Assembly: GCA_900469625.1 (NCBI GenBank)
Contig: UBXV01000012.1
Coordinates: forward strand, 1-35,775
Length of the DNA stretch: 35,775 nucleotides
Direction of reading: 5' to 3'
DNA from: Hyphomicrobiales bacterium
GTDB taxonomy: Bacteria; Pseudomonadota; Alphaproteobacteria; Rhizobiales; Rhizobiaceae
Notes under the pieces: model-generated
Database searches by the model: none
The model's input: the letters and a program-made list of their open reading frames with translations, nothing else
Told to the model about the DNA's origin: nothing
Program-made: the position numbers and the translations under genes
In this document: positions 7,679-14,231 of the stretch, piece by piece
How the letters are laid out: each line of letters begins with the position of its first letter
How positions within the stretch are numbered: position 1 is the stretch's first letter

Positions 7679-8788
7679 TCAGGCCGCCTTGACCTCAGCG
7701 GTCGCGCGGTCGATCATCTCGTTCTTCATGTCGCGGTTGAGCGAGGAGAAGAAGATGATGCGTTCGACTTCTTCCTGCGGAAGCGTCGAGGCAAGCTTTT
7801 CGCGCTCGTTGAGCAGATCGCCGACGCCGTTCATGGTCGAGCTGTAGCCCGACTGGCGGGTCATCGCAGCGCCGACTTCCGGGCTTGCCAGGATCGCGTC
7901 GAGCAGCTTGTAGGCATTCTCGGCGTTCGGCGCGTTGTTGACGACGTTGAGCGTGTAGCAGAAGCCGAACGTGCCTTCCTTCGGCACCGACAGCTGGATC
8001 GGATGACCGTCGATGATCAGCTTGGCAGCCGGGCCAGACCAGGAGTGCGCAAGATAGATGTCCTCGTTGATGAACATCTGCTGAACCTCAGAACCGGCGT
8101 CATAGTACTTGCGCACCATGTCCTTGTTCTTGATCAGGAAGTCGCGCGCCTCGTTGGTGGCCTTCTGGGCTTCATCGACCTTGCCGGCATAGCTGACGAA
8201 GTCGCCGTCGTGGCCGAGATACTGCATGACGATGGTCATGAAGTCGCTGACGATGTAGGAGGTCTGGCCCTTGAACTGCGGATCGAACATGATCTCCCAG
8301 CTCGGCGCTTCCTTCACGTAGTCGACGTTGCGGGCAAGCCCCTCGTAGCCGGCGAGAATCGGCAGGCCCCAGAGGTTGCCATCGACGCGCGCCCAGGATG
8401 CATCCTGGTAGGCGGCGTTGAGGTTCTTCCAGTTGGCGATCTTGCCGGTATCGAGCGGCTGCAAGAGCTTCGAGGAGATGAACTGCGAATAGCGGTGACC
8501 GGCGACGGTGACGATATCGGTCGAGGGATTGGCGCCTTCGGCGGTCAGCAGGTTGTACTGCTTGCCCTGGTCGTCCGTGAGACGGATGCGAACCTCGATG
8601 CCGGTGTCCTTCTGGAACTTGTCGATGAATTCCTGCGGCAGGAACTTGTCGTAGGTGGTGATGTTCAGGACACCATTGTCGGCCCAGGCCGGGCGCGGAC
8701 GGATAATGGTCGGTGCCGCAAGAACAGCGCCGCCAGCACCAAGCAATTTCAGTGCGGCTCTACGGTTGATTTTTAGAATTTCGCTCAT
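7679..8788 (-). CDS. ABC transporter solute-binding protein, PotD-like, Tat signal
   Basis: The 369-residue periplasmic protein starts with a twin-arginine signal (INRRAALKLLG, Arg9-Arg10; hydrophobic core GAGGAVLAAPT; cleavage likely after AWA at 36). The mature part has the class features of the polyamine/iron-type binding proteins (LNITTYDKFLPQEFIDKFQKD, then PSTDIVTVAGHRYSQF and LWGLPILAGYEG). The ATG at 8788 has GGGGGA five bases upstream. It is the first gene of the minus-strand operon, so its substrate should define the pathway. It is not close enough to canonical PotD to call spermidine or putrescine. Amines, opine-like conjugates or other nitrogen compounds are possible. Confidence 0.88.
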   Translation of the reverse strand: MSEILKINRRAALKLLGAGGAVLAAPTIIRPRPAWADNGVLNITTYDKFLPQEFIDKFQKDTGIEVRIRLTDDQGKQYNLLTAEGANPSTDIVTVAGHRYSQFISSKLLQPLDTGKIANWKNLNAAYQDASWARVDGNLWGLPILAGYEGLARNVDYVKEAPSWEIMFDPQFKGQTSYIVSDFMTIVMQYLGHDGDFVSYAGKVDEAQKATNEARDFLIKNKDMVRKYYDAGSEVQQMFINEDIYLAHSWSGPAAKLIIDGHPIQLSVPKEGTFGFCYTLNVVNNAPNAENAYKLLDAILASPEVGAAMTRQSGYSSTMNGVGDLLNEREKLASTLPQEEVERIIFFSSLNRDMKNEMIDRATAEVKAA

Positions 8789-9194
8789 TTAAGTCCCCCT
8801 TTTTTAGTTTTGACTTGTGAGATCAGATATTTTCGGAAAGGTATCCCGTCCGCCGGACGTCTTCGTCCGTCGCCAACATGGCCATCGTGCGTGATCTGAA
8901 GAAACGGCCTCCCCGCCTTCGTCCGGTATACCGAACTTTGTTTCCGCTAAACAGGAATTGACCTCTATATTGGACGAAAGTCAAGCGAGGCTGGGTAGAA
9001 ATTTACTGAATCTTGCGCGAACACCCTGAAATCCGTTCCGATAAGTACCGCGCGATCCAGCCGAAGCGGTCCCGATCCCAGGATTGTCCGCGATCTGTCG
9101 CTGAAAGTGGTGCGCAACAGCGATTGCATTCCTATATCGAGAAATGCCAAATCCGGCAGAGCGACACGTCGTAGATGAAACAGGGTTGAACGTG
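8789..9194 (+). promoter_or_regulatory. Divergent intergenic region between importer operon and yghU-like gene
   Basis: This 406-base stretch has no credible gene; a 61-codon minus-strand frame at 8965-9150 shows no recognisable protein and no ribosome site was identified. It must hold promoters for both directions. Visible signals are a perfect palindrome CGGTATACCG (8924-8933), a related AGGTATCCCG (8839-8848) 85 bases away, and TTGAC/GTCAA arms around 8958-8983. The two GGTATNCCG sites are candidate operators for the operon's own XRE-cupin regulator. This is inference from symmetry and position only. Confidence 0.4.
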
Positions 9195-10109
9195 ATGACC
9201 GAGAAATCCCCCGCTGATAATTTCCCCGCCGGCTATGTGGTTCCCAAAATCTGGACCTGGGACAAGGGCAATGGTGGTGCGTTCGCCAGCATCAACCGCC
9301 CGATCGCCGGCCCGACTGAGGACAAGGACTTGCCCGTCGGCAAGCACCCGCTGCAGCTCTACTCGCTCGCCACGCCCAATGGGGTCAAGGTCACGATCAT
9401 GCTCGAGGAGCTCCTGGCTGCCGGCCACGCCGATGCGGAATATGACGCCTGGCCCATCCGGATCGGCGATGGTGATCAATTCGGCTCCGGTTTCGTCGAC
9501 GTCAATCCGAACTCGAAAATCCCGGCACTGATGGACCACGCACCCAAGGGCGGCGGCGCACCGGTCCGCGTCTTCGAATCCGCCTCCATCCTGCTTTACC
9601 TTGCGGAAAAATTCGGCGCCTTCCTGCCGTCGGAGCTTCGCGCACGCACGGAAACCTTTAACTGGCTGTTCTGGCAGATGGGGTCGGCCCCGTTCCTCGG
9701 CGGCGGCTTCGGCCACTTCTATGCCTATGCGCCGATGCAGATCAAATATGCCATCGACCGTTATGCGATGGAGGTAAAGCGCCAGCTCGACGTGCTCGAT
9801 CGTCATCTGGAAGGCAACCAGTTCATGGCCGGCTCCGAATACACCATCGCCGACATGGCGATCTGGCCCTGGTACGGTAACCTCGCGCTCAAGCAGGCCT
9901 ATGGCGACGCCGGCACGTTCCTTGATGTCGACAGCTACAGAAACGTCCAGCGCTGGACCGCCGAAATCGCCGCACGTCCCGCAGTCAAGCGCGGCCGCAT
10001 GGTCAATCGCCTGAGCGGCGACCCGTCAGAACAACTGCACGAACGCCACGACGCCTCCGACTTCGACACGAAGACTGAGGACAAGATCGGTCAGAAACAG
10101 ACCGCGTAA
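9195..10109 (+). CDS. yghU: Glutathione S-transferase family protein, YghU type (disulfide-bond reductase)
   Basis: The 304-residue protein follows E. coli YghU closely along its length: KIWTWDKGNGGAFASINRP near the N terminus, DLPVGKHPLQLYSLATPNGV, IRIGDGDQFGSGFVDVNPNS, and the C-terminal LHERHDASDF. The N-terminal thioredoxin-like domain (about 50-135, with the ESASILLYLAEKFG glutathione-site segment) is followed by the helical GST domain. YghU binds two glutathione molecules and has disulfide-reductase activity toward small disulfides. The start is set at the ATG at 9195 to match the family N terminus; a frame-open ATG at 9144 would add 17 unrelated residues. It forms a two-gene plus-strand unit with the next gene, ten bases downstream. 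Confidence 0.92.
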   Translation: MTEKSPADNFPAGYVVPKIWTWDKGNGGAFASINRPIAGPTEDKDLPVGKHPLQLYSLATPNGVKVTIMLEELLAAGHADAEYDAWPIRIGDGDQFGSGFVDVNPNSKIPALMDHAPKGGGAPVRVFESASILLYLAEKFGAFLPSELRARTETFNWLFWQMGSAPFLGGGFGHFYAYAPMQIKYAIDRYAMEVKRQLDVLDRHLEGNQFMAGSEYTIADMAIWPWYGNLALKQAYGDAGTFLDVDSYRNVQRWTAEIAARPAVKRGRMVNRLSGDPSEQLHERHDASDFDTKTEDKIGQKQTA

Positions 10110-10119
10110 GGAGAATAGA

Positions 10120-10497
10120 ATGGCCAAACTGGCTGATATGACGAAACACCGGGGATTTCCCTACGCCATGCCGGGCACGGGCATCCAGTTCGTCATCCGT
10201 CGCGCCAATCCGAAGGGTGCAACGCCGATCAAGGCATTGCCCCGCCATGCCAGGCCGGGCTCGGGAGCGCACCGCATCGATGCGGCCTTCCTCCACGCTC
10301 TCTGGCATCATTTCGGCGCCGAGCCGTTCGAGCGTGGCAATCTCGATGCCGCCCGGCTCAACCTGCTGTTTGGCCGCGAGGTCGTGGCGGTCGATAAGGA
10401 CTTCGATCCGGTCTCCTACGAAGCCATGCTGGTGATCAACGAGAAGATCGCCCGCCAGAGTTTTCCGGAATCCTTCGAAGACATCTTCGAAGTGTGA
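10120..10497 (+). CDS. Small hypothetical protein downstream of yghU-like gene
   Basis: The 125-residue soluble protein begins at an ATG with AAGGAG seven bases upstream and only ten bases after the yghU-like stop, so it is almost certainly co-transcribed. I do not recognise a family. Visible features are an aromatic/His patch (DAAFLHALWHHFGAEPF), no cysteine, no signal peptide and no membrane segment. Codon use is like its neighbours. Its conserved spacing behind a glutathione-dependent reductase suggests a related stress or detoxification job, but that is a guess from position. Confidence 0.6.
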   Translation: MAKLADMTKHRGFPYAMPGTGIQFVIRRANPKGATPIKALPRHARPGSGAHRIDAAFLHALWHHFGAEPFERGNLDAARLNLLFGREVVAVDKDFDPVSYEAMLVINEKIARQSFPESFEDIFEV

Positions 10498-10503
10498 CGG
10501 TAA

Positions 10504-10537
10504 CGGGCCGCCCGCTGAGCACGGCGTTGGCGGCCCG
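10504..10537. other. GC-rich hairpin between convergent genes
   Basis: CGGGCCGCC (10504-10512) pairs perfectly with GGCGGCCCG (10529-10537) over nine bases with a 16-base loop. It sits in the 61-base gap where the yghU-side transcript and the wga transcript converge. It has no T-run on either strand, so it is not a textbook intrinsic terminator, but it may help limit convergent read-through. Confidence 0.35.
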
Positions 10538-10558
10538 CACATCCAAGGCCGATGCCGA

Positions 10559-11725
10559 TCACCGGCCCTTCGCGGCGCGGTTTCGCTCCTTCGGGGCGAT
10601 CGCGTCGGCACCGGCAGGGCTGAGACGGCCGCACCGCCAGACGCCATAGCCGGCGTGCGTGTCCCAATCATAATAGAAGGCAGCATCGAGGCGTCCCGCC
10701 GACATGAGATCGTCGAACGCCGAGCGGATCGCAGCGACGGCGTCGGCACGCTTTCGATCGTCGAGCGGGCATGCGCGCGCAGCGTTGGCGACGCCCCACT
10801 CGGTGACCCAGCAGGGTTTACCCTCAGCACCATTGCCACAGAAACGCAGGAGATCGCTGACATAGCCCGTCATCCTCACCCCTGTCTTCTGCCCCGGGTA
10901 GACATGAATGCCATAGGCATCGACATGGCGGTCGAGCCCACGCTCTTTCAGGAGCGCGATCACCTCTTGCGGATCGAGGCGTTCCATGCCCCTGCGATCC
11001 GCCTCCCCGGCGCTCATGTCGGACAGTCCGGCCGAAACGACCAGGGCGTTGCGGTTATGGAGGGTCGCCTTCAGCGCCTGCCGGGTCATCGCGACGATGT
11101 CGACATAGGCCGCCATTCCCAGCTCGAAGGCCTGTCTGTTGCGGATATCGGACACATGACGGGCCGTGGCGCCACCGGGCTTTTCAAGGACGACGAGGTC
11201 GCCATTATAGGCACTGTAATTGATCTCGTTGCCGGGCTCGACGGCGGCAAGCGCGACGCCGGCGGCGTCCATCCGGGCAAGCGCCGCCCTCAGCTTTCCG
11301 CCGTATATGCGCGGGTCGATGTCGGATAGCCGGCGAATGTCCCAGATGCGGCCGTGACCGGTTCGAGGACGCACATCGTCGGCGTAATAATCCGGATTGC
11401 TGAGCTGGATCTCAAGCAGGATCTTCAGCCCCAGACGATGGGCGATCTCGACCGCATCGATGCTCTTGTCGACCGGTGCAGACAGGGAGAGCCGCACATG
11501 GGTGGCCCCGCTCGCGGCAATGTCGGTCAGGATCCTTCTTTGTTCGCCGGGTGTCAGCCAGGCGAGATTGACCCTGTTGATGCCGATGATGCCCGCCGGA
11601 TCCTGCTCTCCCGCGGCCGCCGCGTCGGATGCGACAACAGACAAGGACAGCAGCGCGCCGAGAAAGAACCGGCGCGCGCCAGAAAGCCAGCCTGCGCCCT
11701 CAGATGCCAATCTGGCCAAGCACAT
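10559..11725 (-). CDS. wgaF: Secreted clan-A glycoside hydrolase-like protein (WgaF/ExpA6 position)
   Basis: The 388-residue protein starts with a signal peptide (basic n-region with ARR, hydrophobic core FFLGALLSLSVVA, end SDAAAA), so it is probably periplasmic or exported. The body looks like a (beta/alpha)8 glycosidase of clan A. EPGNEIN places an Asn-Glu acid/base pair at 166-167, and CWVTEWGV places a nucleophile Glu at 309, both where cellulase-like and related families have them. The ATG at 11725 overlaps the preceding pyruvyl transferase gene by 26 bases, with GAGG twelve bases upstream. It is the last gene of the wga operon. A function in trimming or turning over the polymer is inferred. 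The symbol rests on order in the S. meliloti exopolysaccharide II locus, not on a sequence search. Confidence 0.75.
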   Translation of the reverse strand: MCLARLASEGAGWLSGARRFFLGALLSLSVVASDAAAAGEQDPAGIIGINRVNLAWLTPGEQRRILTDIAASGATHVRLSLSAPVDKSIDAVEIAHRLGLKILLEIQLSNPDYYADDVRPRTGHGRIWDIRRLSDIDPRIYGGKLRAALARMDAAGVALAAVEPGNEINYSAYNGDLVVLEKPGGATARHVSDIRNRQAFELGMAAYVDIVAMTRQALKATLHNRNALVVSAGLSDMSAGEADRRGMERLDPQEVIALLKERGLDRHVDAYGIHVYPGQKTGVRMTGYVSDLLRFCGNGAEGKPCWVTEWGVANAARACPLDDRKRADAVAAIRSAFDDLMSAGRLDAAFYYDWDTHAGYGVWRCGRLSPAGADAIAPKERNRAAKGR

Positions 11726-12872
11726 TTCTGAAGTTGGCCTCGCAAGCCTGATAGCGGTCGATGGCCGCCTCCGCGTCGATCTTCGACAGGAAATTGGCGA
11801 GATAGGCACGCTTGTCGCCCTCACGGTTCCAGGTCGCCGCCTCGATGTAAGGGAAGCCGATGAACTCCAGCATTTCGCGCATGCGATCGTCGACCGCGAT
11901 CATCAATGCGGGAACGCCGGCCTGCATGCCGATGATGCAGCCATGAAACCTTCGGCCGAAGCACATGTCCCTGGTCGTGGTCCAGGTGCGCCACTGATTG
12001 GTGTCGAAGAAGGCGATCAGCTCATGCTCGCGCTGCCACTTCTCCTTGTGCTTGTACTGCGTCGCACCGGTAATCCTGCCGCTGGCGCGGTCGTAGACCG
12101 GCGTGGCGTCGTCGCCCGGCAGATCCAGATTGTAGGCGACGACCTCGTCCTGGACGACGTAGCTCGCAACGGACTTCGGCCCAAGCAGCGCATGCGCATC
12201 GACGATCGTGTCGGCAACGCTGCCCAGATACCCGCCGAAGGCGATCTTCTGCCCGTCGGCAAGCGCCGGATTGGCAAGTGCCGTGAGCGAGCGCACCATC
12301 TCGTTCGGCGCGAAGTAAAGCGACGGGCAGCCCGTCGGCTTGACGAACTTCATGCCCTGCTCTTTCAGGAACTCAGCGGTGAAATAGCCCCGCGTCAGGA
12401 AGTAGCTCTCCCGGTTCCTGAGCACATCCAGGAACTTGAGCGTTCCCGCCGGCAGCAGTTCCTTGAGGCCTTCCTTACGCTGGATGCCGATGCCCATCAC
12501 CACCACCGGCATCTTCAGCTTGGCGAAAACCTCGGCCTCGAGATCAGCGGAATATCCCGGGCGCAACAGATTGGCAGAGGCGAAGACGCAGAGGTCGAAC
12601 TCGCGGTTGGCCTGCTCGTAGAGCTCATCCGAGGTGCGGTTGTTCACGAGGTGCCAGAACGGCACATAGGTGACGTCATGCCCCCGCAGGCTCCGGGCAG
12701 CGCCCTCGCCGATCAGATAGTTGCCGGTATTGGCGATCTTCCGCACTTGCGAAAGGAAGTCCTTCTTCGCCGTCACCTCGTCGAAATAGGGGCGATGGTG
12801 CACCGTCAGGCCGGAAACCGAGCCGATCGTGCGCTGCAGATAGGAGGGAATTCCAGTAAGTAAGATACGCAT
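11700..12872 (-). CDS. wgaE: Polysaccharide pyruvyl transferase family protein (WgaE/ExpA5 position)
   Basis: The 390-residue protein belongs to the polysaccharide pyruvyl transferase family, which uses phosphoenolpyruvate to put ketal-linked pyruvate on sugars of exported polymers. It shows IANTGNYLIGEGAARSL near the N terminus, the acceptor-site region FFLTRGYFTAEFLKEQG, and the family-typical GRRFHGCIIGMQAGVPALM near the C terminus, where the RFHG histidine is the conserved residue. The ATG at 12872 has AAGGA five to six bases upstream. Extension to 12998 would run through a perfect inverted repeat and is rejected. It is a clear paralogue of the preceding gene, sharing long identical blocks such as VAVDDRMREML, so the pair arose by tandem duplication. 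Galactoglucan carries pyruvate on galactose, which fits. Confidence 0.85.
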   Translation of the reverse strand: MRILLTGIPSYLQRTIGSVSGLTVHHRPYFDEVTAKKDFLSQVRKIANTGNYLIGEGAARSLRGHDVTYVPFWHLVNNRTSDELYEQANREFDLCVFASANLLRPGYSADLEAEVFAKLKMPVVVMGIGIQRKEGLKELLPAGTLKFLDVLRNRESYFLTRGYFTAEFLKEQGMKFVKPTGCPSLYFAPNEMVRSLTALANPALADGQKIAFGGYLGSVADTIVDAHALLGPKSVASYVVQDEVVAYNLDLPGDDATPVYDRASGRITGATQYKHKEKWQREHELIAFFDTNQWRTWTTTRDMCFGRRFHGCIIGMQAGVPALMIAVDDRMREMLEFIGFPYIEAATWNREGDKRAYLANFLSKIDAEAAIDRYQACEANFRNVLGQIGI

Positions 12873-12916
12873 AACTGTCCTTTGAGCGAGCCTTGGGAGG
12901 ATGCCGCGTGCGGTGC

Positions 12917-12953
12917 GAGCGTTTCCGGCCCGAAAGAAGGCTCGGAAACGCTC
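12917..12953. repeat. Perfect 11-bp inverted repeat in the wgaD-wgaE gap
   Basis: GAGCGTTTCCG (12917-12927) and CGGAAACGCTC (12943-12953) are exact reverse complements around a 15-base loop. They lie in the 144-base gap between the two pyruvyl transferase genes, which is otherwise without a gene. The sequence resembles the short palindromic intergenic repeats common in rhizobia. It could equally be a transcript-processing hairpin inside the operon. No U-run follows on the minus strand. Confidence 0.6.
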
Positions 12954-13016
12954 TATGTCTTTGCTTTCGCGCGCGTCCTGATCGACGGCGCGTCGCATCT
13001 TCTTGGCGGACGTGTC

Positions 13017-14195
13017 CTAGTGACCGATGCCGATTTCCCGCAAGGTCGAGCGGAACGCGCGTTCGCGGTCGGAGTATCTGTCGACCAGCTCCGAGGCATT
13101 GAGCGTCTTCAGGTGACCGGCAACGAAGTCGCTGCGGTTCTCGGCGCTGTCGATCTCGTTGATGTCGACAGCCGGCAGCCCGGTGAAGCCGAGCATTTCG
13201 CGCATCCGGTCGTCCACCGCCACCATCAGGCTCGGCACACCCGCCTGCATGGCGATGATCGAACCGTGGAAACGGCGGCCGAGGTTGAAGTCCATCGACG
13301 AGGCCCAGGCCCGCCATTGGTTGGTGTCGAAGAATGTGCGCACCTGGAACGGCTTGCCGAGCCTGTCGGCACCGGGATAGGCGAGGTTGCCGACCATCGT
13401 GCCCGAGGCGGTGTCGTAGACGCGCCCTTCGCCATTGGGCTCGACGCTCATGTCGAAATGCAGGAACTCGTCCTGGACCACGTATTGCGGCACGCTGTCG
13501 CCGCCGGGCAGCGCCTTGGCATCGAGCACCGTATCCTGGTTGCCTCCGAGGTAACCGGAAAAGATGGTGCGGGCCTTGGTGACGTCGACCTCAGGCAGTT
13601 TCTTCAGCGATTTGCGCATGTTGTCGGGCATGAAGTAGACGGACGGGCAGCCCGTCGGCCGCACGAACTTGAAGCCCTGGTCCTTGAGGAAGCTCTCCGT
13701 CTCAAAGCCGCGCGTCAGGAAGAAATGCTCGCGCTCCTTGAGGATGGCGAGCAGCCGCTTTGTTCCTTCCGGCAGGTTGTTTTCGAGATCCTTGCGGTTC
13801 TGCTGGCCGATGCCGAGCATGACGATCGGCATCTTGAGCTTCTCCAGCACGTCGGCTTCAGCATCCGCCGAAAGCCCCTTGCGCAAGAGGTTGGCGCAGG
13901 TGAAGACGCAGATATCGAAATTGGCGTTGAACTCGTCGAGACCGACGCCGTTCTTGGCACAATTGTAGAGATGCCAGAACGGCACGTGCTTGGCATGGGG
14001 TGACAGTGCCCTGAGCGCGCCTTCGCCGATGAGATAGTTGCCGGTGTTGCTGATGTTGCGCAACTCCTGCAGAAACTCCTCTTTGGTCTCCGGTTGCTTC
14101 TGGCGCTCCGCATAGGAGACGGACAGACCGTGGGCGCCATTGACCAGGCGCGTGTAGTGGCCGGGAATACCGGTCACGAGAATCCTTGCAGGCAT
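13017..14195 (-). CDS. wgaD: Polysaccharide pyruvyl transferase family protein (WgaD/ExpA4 position)
   Basis: This 392-residue protein is the upstream member of the tandem pyruvyl transferase pair. It shares with its neighbour the NTGNYLIGEGA motif, FDICVFTCANLLRKG, KFVRPTGCPSVYF, FFDTNQWRAWAS and the diagnostic GRRFHGSIIAMQAGVPSLM. The start MPARILVTGIPG at 14195 aligns with MRILLTGIPS of the paralogue. It is cytoplasmic, with no signal peptide or membrane segment. Expected chemistry is transfer of pyruvate from phosphoenolpyruvate to a hexose on the lipid-linked repeat unit. Two copies might act on different sugars or linkages, or as a heteromer; the sequence alone does not decide. Confidence 0.85.
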   Translation of the reverse strand: MPARILVTGIPGHYTRLVNGAHGLSVSYAERQKQPETKEEFLQELRNISNTGNYLIGEGALRALSPHAKHVPFWHLYNCAKNGVGLDEFNANFDICVFTCANLLRKGLSADAEADVLEKLKMPIVMLGIGQQNRKDLENNLPEGTKRLLAILKEREHFFLTRGFETESFLKDQGFKFVRPTGCPSVYFMPDNMRKSLKKLPEVDVTKARTIFSGYLGGNQDTVLDAKALPGGDSVPQYVVQDEFLHFDMSVEPNGEGRVYDTASGTMVGNLAYPGADRLGKPFQVRTFFDTNQWRAWASSMDFNLGRRFHGSIIAMQAGVPSLMVAVDDRMREMLGFTGLPAVDINEIDSAENRSDFVAGHLKTLNASELVDRYSDRERAFRSTLREIGIGH

Positions 14196-14231
14196 GCAAT
14201 CGACCTTTCTGCTTTTAAAACCGGCGTGTGC

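Noticed and set aside
4656-8788. Naming the importer potABCD (spermidine/putrescine)
   Set aside because: The class is right, but the same class includes importers of iron, opines and other amines, and the binding protein shows no decisive polyamine signature, so no symbols were assigned.
8965-9150. A 61-codon minus-strand frame in the divergent intergenic region
   Set aside because: No ribosome site identified and no recognisable protein feature, and it covers probable promoter sequence for both directions.
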